Assembly: GCA_031290325.1 (NCBI GenBank) | Contig: JAITNU010000028.1 | Coordinates: 1 to 39,221, forward strand | Length of the DNA stretch: 39,221 nt | Direction: 5' to 3' | Source: Treponema sp. | GTDB lineage: Bacteria; Spirochaetota; Spirochaetia; Treponematales; Breznakiellaceae | Shown: in pieces, positions 8,188 through 16,750 of the stretch | Layout of the letters: the number at the start of each line of letters is the position of its first letter | How positions within the stretch are numbered: the first letter of the stretch is position 1 | Made by a program: the position numbers and the translations under genes | The notes under the pieces: generated by a model | Database searches by the model: none | What the model was told of the DNA's origin: nothing | The model's input: the letters and a program-made list of their open reading frames with translations, nothing else

Positions 8188-9120
8188 ATGGCGTTTAAGG
8201 AATTGGATTTTCTATCATACAACGGACGGGACCAGGTGAAAGCCTGGATATATACGCCGATCCGCAAGCCCCGTGGTATCGTGCAGGTGGTCCACGGCCT
8301 GGGAGAACATTCACGGCGGTATCTGCACCTCATACTCAAACTTAATGAGGCGGGTTTTGTGGTAAGTGCCGATGATCATGTGGGGCATGGGAAAACTGCC
8401 GCTGATTCCAATACCTGGGGGGATTACGGCGACAAGGGTTATATCACCACCACGGAGGATGAAAAGAGCCTCCACGACATCGTCACCGCGGCCTATCCCG
8501 GATTACCCTTTATCATGTTCGGACACAGTTGGGGGTCAATGATCGGCCGGAGCTTTGCCGCCAGATATGGCACTTTGTTGAAGGCGCTGGTGATCTGCGG
8601 TACCTGCGGTGTCATAGAGGAGATAGAAAGCGTCTCTGGGGAACTCAAGACCCTCATTGATGCAGGCAAGGGTGGTGAACGGGATCCGAAATTCCTGGGC
8701 CTTATGTTTGGAGGCTGGACAAGCAGGTATGAAAATCCCAAGACCCCCAGTGACTGGATCTCGGGGGATAGCGATGTGGTGGCAGACCATGGGGCTGATC
8801 CGTTCAACAACTTCTACAATGTCCCCACGAACCAGTCCAACTACGATCTTACCGAGCTGGTGTATCGGATCACCGGCCTGGGGTGGGCGGAAAAGGTCCC
8901 CAGGGAGCTTCCCATCTACAACATTGCCGGGGATCAGGACCCGGTGGGCAATTACGGCGAAGGGGTCTACGCGGTCAGTAACTGGCTTGCGGTCACCGGG
9001 CACAAACGGGTTACGACGCAGCTCTACTCAGGTCACCGCCACGAGATTCACAATGACCGGGATATCCGGGAAGCGGTGACCGACGGGATAATCGCTTTTA
9101 TCCATGGGGAAGTCCTTTAG
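8188..9120 (+). CDS. Alpha/beta hydrolase (monoacylglycerol lipase / lysophospholipase-like)
   Basis: A 310-residue cytoplasmic serine hydrolase of the S33/Hydrolase_4 type, related to monoacylglycerol lipases and lysophospholipases. The oxyanion-hole strand VVHGLGEHSRRY begins near residue 34. The nucleophile elbow is GHSWG with Ser114. The acid is probably Asp251 in GDQDPVG, and the base His285 in GHRHEIHND. All three are in the family positions and there is no signal peptide. The substrate (a monoacylglycerol, lysophospholipid or other ester) is inferred from family resemblance only. It follows the antiporter gene but has its own consensus promoter, so a functional link is not implied. Confidence 0.9.
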   Translation: MAFKELDFLSYNGRDQVKAWIYTPIRKPRGIVQVVHGLGEHSRRYLHLILKLNEAGFVVSADDHVGHGKTAADSNTWGDYGDKGYITTTEDEKSLHDIVTAAYPGLPFIMFGHSWGSMIGRSFAARYGTLLKALVICGTCGVIEEIESVSGELKTLIDAGKGGERDPKFLGLMFGGWTSRYENPKTPSDWISGDSDVVADHGADPFNNFYNVPTNQSNYDLTELVYRITGLGWAEKVPRELPIYNIAGDQDPVGNYGEGVYAVSNWLAVTGHKRVTTQLYSGHRHEIHNDRDIREAVTDGIIAFIHGEVL

Positions 9121-9206
9121 CAAGTGCTGCTTTCACAGAGCAAGCGCAACGTTAAAAATTGTGGTTTTTCCATAGCTTGAGCGTTTATTGCTTTTATAAA
9201 CCATAT

Positions 9207-12173
9207 TCAGGGAGTTTTGCGTGAACGGATAGGTCGCAGTTCTGCCTCGCTCACCAGGGCGGGATCGTTGATGCCCGCAGGCAGTTCCCGGCCTTCCTCG
9301 ATTTCCACTTCCTCTTCCTCGTAGACCACGGTTTCTGGAGGCGGCGCCATAGCGTGCCGGGCAGAATCCTCGTTTTCCAGACGTACTGAAATCACCTTGG
9401 TTACCCCCGACTCTTCCATGGTAACTCCCAGGAGGGTACTGGCGCCGGTAACGGTTTTCTTGGTATGGGTGATGATGATGAACTGGCTGGCGCCGCCGAA
9501 TTCCCGGAGGATCTGGACAAAGCGGTTTACATTGGCTTCATCCAGGGCAGCGTCAATCTCGTCGAGGAGGCAGAAGGGACTGGGCTTGACCATGTAGGTT
9601 GCAAAGAGGAGTGCCACTGCCGTCATGGACCGCTCCCCGCCTGAGAGGAGATTGATGTTTTCCAGTTTTTTCCCCGGAGGCTGGGCGTAGATTTCGATCC
9701 CCGATTCCAGGATGTGGTTAGTATCCGACAGTTTGAGTTCTGCCCTGCCGCCGCCGAAGAGACGGCGGAACATGTTGTGAAAATTTTTCTTTATCTTGTT
9801 GTAGGTTGCAAGGAACAATGCCGATGATTCGGCCCGTATTTCTGCGGTAATGTTTGCAAGATCGTCCCGGGCCTTACTCAGGTCCGCAAGCTGACTGGAG
9901 AGAAAATCGTACCGTTCCTTGGTTTCGGCAAATTCCTCAGGCGCCATGAGGTTCACGGAACCGAGGTCTTTAAGAATCGACCGGGCATCGGCAAGTTTTT
10001 CCCGCAGTTCCGAGGCTGGGGCGGTGATGGTGCTGATCCGTTCCTCAAACTCCAGGAGGTCCCGGGAATGGGTCTCCCGGAAGTTGTTCTGGATGTTCCT
10101 GATTTCCGTCTCAGACTGGACCAGTTCCAGGTGTATCCGCTCAAGACTTTCCTGGACCCTGGCGAGTTCCATGGTCCGCTTCTTGATGGTCTCCTGTTTT
10201 CCCGCCACATCCCCGTTCCGCATTTGTATGTCCTGCTCCAGCTTTTCTAGTTCCCCGCTCAGGGCAAAGCCTTTCCGTTCGATGTCCGCAAGGTCCGATT
10301 CGGTATCGCTGATCCGTTCCTCGATTTCCTCGAAACGCTTACGGTCCAGGAAGAGTTCATCCTGGACGGTCTTGCGGAGGGCCTCCTGGCCCGCTAATTC
10401 CCGGCGGATCAGCTTGGCCTGTTCTTCAGCGGACTGGGCCTGGGCGCTCATCCGCGCCTGGTTTACCTGTAGTTCCGCCAGGGTCGTCCGGTATTCGTCT
10501 ATTTTGGCGCTCAGGTTTTCATTGTCCCCTCTGAGGGCGGCTATCCGTTCCCGCCGCAGGGCAACCCCTTCCCTGGCAGCACGGATCTGGGCATCATATC
10601 CCCGCTTCTTGGTGATGATCCCTTCGGGGGCAAGGAAATCATCCAGAAAGGAGGGGGTACTTTTCCGGTACGCCTCAAAGAGGGAACCGGCCTTATCCGC
10701 GCTTCCCGCTGCTGTTTCAAGGCTCGTTGCAAGTCCTTCGGCAATACGCTTGAGTTCCGTGGCTCCCAGAGGCTGCCCCCCTGCCACGGCCCGATCTGCC
10801 GCCTCGGTTAAGTCCCGGATCAGGCTTTCCCGGCCTGCAAGGAAGATTTTGATGACCCCTAAGGTCTCGTACAGTTCCGCCTCAATACGCTTCCGCTCGG
10901 TTGCCGAATACCCCGCCTCTTTGAGGCCCGCGTCCAGGGCGGCTACTATATCGTCGGTGATGGCTTCCAGTTCATGCTCATAGCCAGTCCGTTCTTTTTC
11001 AAGGCCCCGGATTTCCTCTTCAGCCCGGCGGGCGGCGGCCTCGTTTTCCCCGATTCGGGCGGCAGTAAGCCGGATGTTTTCCTCGAAAGAGGCGATATTT
11101 TCCGCGAGGGCCTGAACCTTCTTGCGGAGGTCTTGTACCACCCCATCCTGCTCTGCTGCGTCCTCGATGAGTTCCTCAATCTTGCTATTCACGCCCCGTT
11201 CCCGGCCCTCGTTCTGCTGGATCTTAGCCTTGCTCTCGTTTCGTTGTTCCGCGAGTAAGCGGGCCTCCTTCTCTCTGGCGTTCTTTTCCACCATAAGGCC
11301 ATAGATGTTCTTCTGGTACTCGACGATTTTTTCTTCCATAGAGTTCACCACATCCATGTTTTCTTCCAGGGACTTGCTCACCGCGTCCAGCTCGGCCCGG
11401 ATCGTATCCCGCTCGGCAGTCCGCTTGGTAAGCCCCCCCTCCCGTGCGTCCCGCTCATACTTGAACTGTTTCAGTTTGAGGAGCTGAATATCCAATTCAA
11501 ACTGAAAGACCGCTTCCCTCAAGGTCCGGTATTGCAGGGTTTTATCGGATTGCACCTTGAGGGTATCGTAGGAGCGCTTCACCTCCCCCAGAATTCCCTC
11601 AACCTGGCGCATATTCTCCTCGGTTTTCACGAGTTTCCGCTCTGCCTCGGCGCTTTTCACCTTGAATTTGGTGATCCCCGCGGCTTCCTCAAACAAATAC
11701 CGCCGCTCATCAGGCTTGGAAGAGAGGATCTGGTCGATTTTGCCCTGTTCCATCACCGAATAAGCCGCCTTTCCCACCCCGGTGTCCCAGAACAGCTCCC
11801 GTACCTCTTTGAGCCTGACCTGTGTGGTATTGATATAGTATTCACTCTCCCCGGACCGGTAGAGCCGCCGTTTGATCTGGACTTCAGGCATGTCAATAGG
11901 GAGCAGCCCCGCGTCATTGGCCAGGGTCAGGGTTACTTCCGCCACATTGAGGGGCTTCCGGTTCTCAGTACCGTTGAAGATCACGTCCTCCATCTTCTCT
12001 GCCCGCATGGCCCGGGATGCCTGTTCTCCCAGTACCCACTTTATCGCGTCCACTACATTGGACTTACCGCAGCCGTTTGGCCCCAAGAGGGCGGTTATCC
12101 CGTCGGTAAATACCATCTGGGTACGGTCGGCAAAGGACTTGAAGCCAAAGATATCAAGATTTTTCAGGAACAA
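9207..12173 (-). CDS. smc: Chromosome partition/condensation protein SMC
   Basis: SMC is the coiled-coil ATPase that condenses and helps segregate the chromosome with ScpA/ScpB. I choose TTG 12173: it gives the family-standard beginning (LFLKNLDIFGFKSFADRT) and has GGAG seven bases upstream. An ATG at 12218 would add 15 unlikely residues. Walker A GPNGCGKS is at residues 31-38. The ABC signature LLSGGERS and Walker B CLLDEIDAALDEANV lie near the C-terminus. Long coiled coils fill both arms. At 988 residues it is clearly shorter than the usual 1150-1200. The centre (about residues 420-530) lacks the recognisable glycine-rich SMC hinge. A charged proline-rich tail (PPPETVVYEEEEVEIEEG) follows the ATPase head. 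Confidence 0.95.
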   Translation of the reverse strand: MFLKNLDIFGFKSFADRTQMVFTDGITALLGPNGCGKSNVVDAIKWVLGEQASRAMRAEKMEDVIFNGTENRKPLNVAEVTLTLANDAGLLPIDMPEVQIKRRLYRSGESEYYINTTQVRLKEVRELFWDTGVGKAAYSVMEQGKIDQILSSKPDERRYLFEEAAGITKFKVKSAEAERKLVKTEENMRQVEGILGEVKRSYDTLKVQSDKTLQYRTLREAVFQFELDIQLLKLKQFKYERDAREGGLTKRTAERDTIRAELDAVSKSLEENMDVVNSMEEKIVEYQKNIYGLMVEKNAREKEARLLAEQRNESKAKIQQNEGRERGVNSKIEELIEDAAEQDGVVQDLRKKVQALAENIASFEENIRLTAARIGENEAAARRAEEEIRGLEKERTGYEHELEAITDDIVAALDAGLKEAGYSATERKRIEAELYETLGVIKIFLAGRESLIRDLTEAADRAVAGGQPLGATELKRIAEGLATSLETAAGSADKAGSLFEAYRKSTPSFLDDFLAPEGIITKKRGYDAQIRAAREGVALRRERIAALRGDNENLSAKIDEYRTTLAELQVNQARMSAQAQSAEEQAKLIRRELAGQEALRKTVQDELFLDRKRFEEIEERISDTESDLADIERKGFALSGELEKLEQDIQMRNGDVAGKQETIKKRTMELARVQESLERIHLELVQSETEIRNIQNNFRETHSRDLLEFEERISTITAPASELREKLADARSILKDLGSVNLMAPEEFAETKERYDFLSSQLADLSKARDDLANITAEIRAESSALFLATYNKIKKNFHNMFRRLFGGGRAELKLSDTNHILESGIEIYAQPPGKKLENINLLSGGERSMTAVALLFATYMVKPSPFCLLDEIDAALDEANVNRFVQILREFGGASQFIIITHTKKTVTGASTLLGVTMEESGVTKVISVRLENEDSARHAMAPPPETVVYEEEEVEIEEGRELPAGINDPALVSEAELRPIRSRKTP

Positions 12174-12216
12174 GCGTAAACTCCGTCTATTCGAGGTATC
12201 ATCATTTTTATGATTC

Positions 12217-12246
12217 ACTGTAGCATACCGGGGGAAGCGCTGACAA
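12217..12246 (-). promoter_or_regulatory. Possible smc promoter
   Basis: On the minus strand, TTGTCA (12246-12241), 18-base spacer, TACAGT (12222-12217), about 44 bases upstream of the chosen TTG start. If correct, transcription would begin at or after the ATG at 12218, which supports the downstream start. The boxes are only moderate matches. Confidence 0.35.
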
Positions 12247-12412
12247 GGGGCAAGCAGGAGCGTTTGGTTGATGTCCTGAACGGTGATCCGGATGGGACAA
12301 AAAACTTGACGGGCAAGCGTTTAAGGCGATGCCCCTCAAAATCCGCGCCTCTTGTGGAACTGCTTGACCACAATTCGAAACCATGCAATAACAACCAGAG
12401 GAGGAACGAAGT

Positions 12413-12985
12413 ATGTCAGATGCATTGCATATCGAAGAAAACACCTACACCTATGCCGATTACCTTGAATGGAACGACGGCAAACGTTACGAACTCATTG
12501 ACGGGAGAGCCTACATGATGGCCGCCCCAACGCCAAACCATCAAAGGATCAGCTTAAAGCTGTCCCGACTATTTGGAGATTTCCTTGATGGAAAATCCTG
12601 TGAGCTTTTCACCGCTCCCTTTGACGTCAGGTTATTCCCGCAAAAAAACCTGAACGACAAGACTGTTGTCCAGCCCGATCTCCTGGTGGTCTGCGACAAA
12701 ACCAAGCTTGACAAGCGCGGCTGTAACGGTGCGCCGGATTTAGTTATTGAGATACTATCTCCCTCAAATGACACTGAGGAAATGCTCCGAAAGTTCCAGA
12801 AGTATCTCCAAGCCGGTGTGCGCGAATACTGGGTCGTTGACCTTGATAGTCACCTGATTCAGGTACATATTCTTGATAAGGGCCGCTATATCTCAAGCGT
12901 ATACGACGGCGACGCTGTGGTGCCGGTTTTGATTCTGCCGGGACTCAGTGTTGATCTTAACGCTTTGTGGATCGTATTGGAATAA
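12413..12985 (+). CDS. Uma2-family (DUF820) putative endonuclease
   Basis: A 190-residue protein of the Uma2 family, which has a PD-(D/E)XK nuclease fold. Typical elements in order are YTYADYLEW, YELIDGRAYMMAAPTPNHQ, VVQPDLLVVCD, PDLVIEILSPSND and KFQKYLQAGVREYWVVDL. The likely metal-binding residues (E, D, E and the following K) are present. ATG 12413 has a strong AGAGGAGG site. The family is very abundant in cyanobacteria and patchy elsewhere, often as lone genes; its biological role is not established. It stands alone here with a non-coding flank on each side, which fits a mobile or accessory gene. Confidence 0.88.
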   Translation: MSDALHIEENTYTYADYLEWNDGKRYELIDGRAYMMAAPTPNHQRISLKLSRLFGDFLDGKSCELFTAPFDVRLFPQKNLNDKTVVQPDLLVVCDKTKLDKRGCNGAPDLVIEILSPSNDTEEMLRKFQKYLQAGVREYWVVDLDSHLIQVHILDKGRYISSVYDGDAVVPVLILPGLSVDLNALWIVLE

Positions 12986-13058
12986 GATATCCCGCTGAAG
13001 CTGATCATTACGCATTAACCCGCTCTTTATCATTAAGCTACTCCTTGTAATAAATGGT

Positions 13059-13078
13059 GAAACTGTTTTCTCAGTTTC
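13059..13078. other. Small stem-loop downstream of the Uma2 gene
   Basis: A 7-bp inverted repeat GAAACTG / CAGTTTC with a six-base loop, in the 180-base gap between the Uma2 stop and the HEAT gene stop. No U-tract follows on either strand, so it is at best a weak terminator for the two convergent genes. I see no gene in the rest of this gap. Confidence 0.3.
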
Positions 13079-13165
13079 ATAGCATGAATAATCACCAAAA
13101 TGCCTGCTGAGGTTTTTGCCAATTATACAAGCGTTGCACTTCGTGATTGAATCCGGACACGTTCT

Positions 13166-16100
13166 TTAAACCGGCGCCACAAAGCCTTCGATGTTCCGGG
13201 AAAGCAGCCTGTCCAGGAGCGGCTTGGGATACCCTGCTTCAAGGAACTTGTGGTAGTAGGTTTCCGCCTGGGGATGCTTGTTGGCAAAGGCCCGCGCAAG
13301 GAGCGCATCAGCATAGGGGGCGCTCCGATCCGGGTCATCAAGTTCCCCCCGCCGAAGCTCCCCGATATACCGGCCGGCTCTTTCAAAGGCCGCATCCAGG
13401 AGCTTTACCCAGGCTGCCTCATCATCGTCATAGATAAACCGCAGGGCACGGCTCAACTCTCCGATATCAATAAAGGCCGTGGCCCAGCGGCGGTCCCAGG
13501 TCTTTTTCCCATCGGGAATCGGGCCGTGTTCGATTTTATAGATATCGTTAAGCCACTTATAGTGCTCCCGGCCCAGGCGCTGATACTGCTCAAAGAACTC
13601 TGCGCTGGAAAGGTGGCGGGAAGCGGCGTACAGGGCGGACCATGACTCAGGATCAATGGCATCCTCGGCAATAGCCCCTTCGGAGATGGTGGCAAAGACC
13701 TCATTTTTAAGGGGGGTATCTGCCACAGACAGGCAGCGGAGGATCATATTCAAATCCTCCAGATCAATTTCCTGCACGAATTCACCGGAAAGGGTCTGTT
13801 CAAGAAACCGAATGCCCACCTCTTCATCCCTGGTAGCCAGGACCCGCAGCAAACTCATGAGTTTATCACGTTTTGTTTTATACTCTGGAAGCAGGGCCTG
13901 TGCCTCGTCAATCAATTTTTGGGCAAGCGCCGCGCTGGGAATAACGCAGAGCGCCGAAAAGGTATCAAGGGGGTCTTTGTTAAGGGCCTCAACCTGATAG
14001 GCTTCCCAAGCTCTGGGATCATCGGCGGCAAGGGCATGACAGGCTGTCAGACACACCCCGGCCGTATCATCGGTGGTAAAGCCGCAGAGCAGGGGTATGT
14101 ACTCCGCCCCCCATCCCTGCCGGCCCGCGGCAATAATGGCCTTGAGCACCTCATGACGGACCCGCTCATCTTCGTCTTTTGCAAAGGAACGCAACAGGTC
14201 CTGATAGGCGCTGCGTTCCAGCTTTGCGGCGCCAAAGGCCATAAGCCCATAAGCGGCCGCAAGGCGCACATTGCGGTCCTCATCTTTGATAAAGCCTTCG
14301 AGGGCTGTCTTATACGGTGCGGTGTTGTCCTTATGGAGCAGCCGGTGAGCCAGGGCGCTAATGGCCGCTTTACGCACTTCCCGGTTATCATCGGACCTGT
14401 AGTCCCCCAGCATGGCGGCATACCGGTCATCATCCCAGGCTTGGGCGCCGTGGGTAATGAGCGCGTTCTGCACTGCAAAACGCACATCGTTATCCCGGTC
14501 TTTGGCAAAGCCCTGGAGGGCTGTTTCATACCGGGAGGCTTCCCATTTCTGAGAACCCAGGGCAATCAGGGGCTTGACCACCCCAAGGCGTACGCTCCAC
14601 TCGCCGTCCCGGGCAAAGGCTTCGATGGCCTTTTCATAAGGCGCGGTATTGTCCTTTTGAAGCAGCGCGTCCCCCAGGGCGGTAACCGCTGTTTTCCGTA
14701 CATCGCTGTCCCCGTCACCGGCATAGTCCTGCAAGGCCGCCGCATACCGAACATCATCCCAGACATGGGGGGCATACTCAATGATCGTTTTAAGAACCGC
14801 CAGCCGCCGGGTCCAGTCGCTGTCTTTGGCAAAGAGCCGGAGTACTGCCTCGTACTGGGAGTTGTTGTTTTCGTGCTGCGCCTTTTGCAGCAGCTTGTCA
14901 AAAGTCCGTTTCCTGAGCCGCGGATCTTTGTCCTTGACAAAGCTCCCCAGAAGGGCGGTGTACTGTACGCTATCCCAGGGAGCTCCGAGCTCACTCAGGG
15001 AATTCAGCACCAGGCTGCGGACTTCGCTGCTTTTATCCTTGGCAAAGCCCCGCAGGGTCTCAATATAGGCCCCTTCGTCTTCGGTGTGCCGGATATATGC
15101 CAGCAGCAGTTCTATGGCCTGCTGATGGGTTCCGCTGTTTTTCGCAAAGGCGAGGAGTATCTCTTTGTAGTTCTTATGGTTAAACTGCGGCGCTAAGGGA
15201 ACCAGGGCATCCAGGGCAGTCCGTGCGTTTTTCCCATCCTGATCATGGCAAAAGTCCACCAAGGCGGTCGCATAAGCATGGGAATTCTCCCAGCCTACTG
15301 CACACCGGGCAATCAGTGCGCTCAGGGCCGCATAGCGCACATCATGGTCCCGGTCATTGCAGAGTTTCGTAAAGATCTCACCGCTCTTCCGGGCATCCCA
15401 TTCGGCGTGTTTTGCCAGTAAGTTCACCGCGTCCCGGCGGATCTTCCAGCTTTGGTTTGGGGTGATAAAGGCCATGAGGGCCGTTTCATAACGGTGGGGA
15501 TACCTAAGGCCGGTAAAGGCATCGAATACCCTTTGTCTTATATCTTCGGAACTATCCCCGCTAAAGGACGTAAGCAGCTCCACATACCGGTCTGTTTCCC
15601 ACTGAGCTCCCCGTTTGATGAGTTCTTCGAGTGCCCCAAGGCGTACCGTGTCGCTGCCCTCAGCAGCAAAGGAGCGGAGTATCTGCTCAATCCGCTCATT
15701 ATCCGCCTGCAGAGACACCCAGCCGATCAAGCCTTCAACCACCCCATAGAGCACGTTGCTGCTACCCTCAGCGGCAAAGGAACGGAGTATCTTCTCAGTC
15801 CACTTATCATCCTGCTGTTCCCGTGCACGGCCTAGCAAGGCACGCAATGCCGTCTCCCGCACATCGTTGTCGCTGTCGCTGCAAAAGGGGGTAAAGGTTT
15901 TGTCGTATTTGACCCTGCCCCACTTGGCAATACCTGCCAGTTTTGTCAGGGCATTCACCACCCCCTGGCGTACGGTCCAGCCATAGCGATAGTTCCCATC
16001 AGCGTCCCTGGCGGCATAGGTGCTGATGGTCTCCTCGTACTTGGGATACGCCGCCAACAGATCCAGGATGGCCACGATAACATCACTCTGGGAATTGTGG

Positions 16101-16717
16101 GACAGGATGGCTTCAGCCCGGGGAAGAACCGTATCCCCCCGACGCTCATAGAGGTAGTGCAAAAACCAGATGATATTGCTGCTTTGGGGGGTAAGGGCAG
16201 CTTCGACAAAGGGCAGTATCAGGTCTCCCAGGGCGGGGATGATGGTCTCTTTGATATACTGGGCGCCGCTTGCGCCATTGCTGATTGCCCGGGCATAGGC
16301 GGCAAAGAGGCGGACATCCCGATAGGTTCCCCTGGTATAGAGTTCCTCAAGCCGGCTTGTGGCAGCTCCATAGCCATTGGCGATGCTGTCCACCATATCC
16401 TTGAGGGTTAAGTAGGATAGTTCTTCTTCCTCAAAGGGTAGCGCGGGATATGGCATATCCTGGGTCCTGGTACCTGGATCCGTTGCCCCCAGGGTGTGCC
16501 TAAGGGAGTGAAGCAGTACCTGTGCTTCCATAATTGATTCCGGGCTGGCCTTGCTTACCACGGTGGCAAGACATTCGACCAGGGCGGTATAGGCGGGGAT
16601 ATTCTCGCTGAGTTTGGTCAGGGTGAGAATCTGCAAGTGGGCAGAGCCTTTTGCCAGTTTGCTCCCCCCCATACAGATACTTAAAAGCCTACGGTCTAGT
16701 TCATGTAATAATGCCAT
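13166..16717 (-). CDS. Giant HEAT-repeat protein
   Basis: A 1183-residue, apparently soluble protein with no signal or membrane helix. After about 230 residues of unique sequence there are roughly 18 tandem units of about 36 residues with the pattern W(x4)RY(x3)L(x2)F(x2)D(x)D(x2)VR(x2)A(x2)AL(x3)G, typical of HEAT/PBS-lyase-like helical repeats. A unique C-terminal domain of about 230 residues is rich in acidic residues and Trp/Tyr. One block of three units appears twice, 324 bases apart (for example around 14319 and 14643), so the array has grown by duplication. It sits 33 bases after the SWIM zinc-finger gene and is surely cotranscribed with it. HEAT arrays are protein- or nucleic-acid-binding scaffolds; no enzymatic motif is visible. 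The partner is unknown. Confidence 0.88.
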   Translation of the reverse strand: MALLHELDRRLLSICMGGSKLAKGSAHLQILTLTKLSENIPAYTALVECLATVVSKASPESIMEAQVLLHSLRHTLGATDPGTRTQDMPYPALPFEEEELSYLTLKDMVDSIANGYGAATSRLEELYTRGTYRDVRLFAAYARAISNGASGAQYIKETIIPALGDLILPFVEAALTPQSSNIIWFLHYLYERRGDTVLPRAEAILSHNSQSDVIVAILDLLAAYPKYEETISTYAARDADGNYRYGWTVRQGVVNALTKLAGIAKWGRVKYDKTFTPFCSDSDNDVRETALRALLGRAREQQDDKWTEKILRSFAAEGSSNVLYGVVEGLIGWVSLQADNERIEQILRSFAAEGSDTVRLGALEELIKRGAQWETDRYVELLTSFSGDSSEDIRQRVFDAFTGLRYPHRYETALMAFITPNQSWKIRRDAVNLLAKHAEWDARKSGEIFTKLCNDRDHDVRYAALSALIARCAVGWENSHAYATALVDFCHDQDGKNARTALDALVPLAPQFNHKNYKEILLAFAKNSGTHQQAIELLLAYIRHTEDEGAYIETLRGFAKDKSSEVRSLVLNSLSELGAPWDSVQYTALLGSFVKDKDPRLRKRTFDKLLQKAQHENNNSQYEAVLRLFAKDSDWTRRLAVLKTIIEYAPHVWDDVRYAAALQDYAGDGDSDVRKTAVTALGDALLQKDNTAPYEKAIEAFARDGEWSVRLGVVKPLIALGSQKWEASRYETALQGFAKDRDNDVRFAVQNALITHGAQAWDDDRYAAMLGDYRSDDNREVRKAAISALAHRLLHKDNTAPYKTALEGFIKDEDRNVRLAAAYGLMAFGAAKLERSAYQDLLRSFAKDEDERVRHEVLKAIIAAGRQGWGAEYIPLLCGFTTDDTAGVCLTACHALAADDPRAWEAYQVEALNKDPLDTFSALCVIPSAALAQKLIDEAQALLPEYKTKRDKLMSLLRVLATRDEEVGIRFLEQTLSGEFVQEIDLEDLNMILRCLSVADTPLKNEVFATISEGAIAEDAIDPESWSALYAASRHLSSAEFFEQYQRLGREHYKWLNDIYKIEHGPIPDGKKTWDRRWATAFIDIGELSRALRFIYDDDEAAWVKLLDAAFERAGRYIGELRRGELDDPDRSAPYADALLARAFANKHPQAETYYHKFLEAGYPKPLLDRLLSRNIEGFVAPV

Positions 16718-16750
16718 GTATTTCCCTATTTGTTAGTTTTTATTTCGCAC

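Noticed and set aside
9919-10983. Long plus-strand open frame of 354 codons opposite smc
   Set aside because: It is the antisense of the coiled-coil region of smc. Its Ser/Arg-rich protein is what reversed Glu/Leu/Lys codons give. It has no ribosome site or promoter.
12210-12412. Possible small toxin-like gene upstream of Uma2 (GDPDGTKNLTGK)
   Set aside because: The phrase slightly recalls RelE-type toxins, but the frame is not complete, its start lies in the smc promoter region, and it is out of step with the Uma2 ribosome site.
13919-15196. Plus-strand open frame of 425 codons opposite the HEAT gene
   Set aside because: The periodic Gly/Lys-rich translation mirrors the HEAT repeats on the other strand. 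The codons are poor and there is no start signal.
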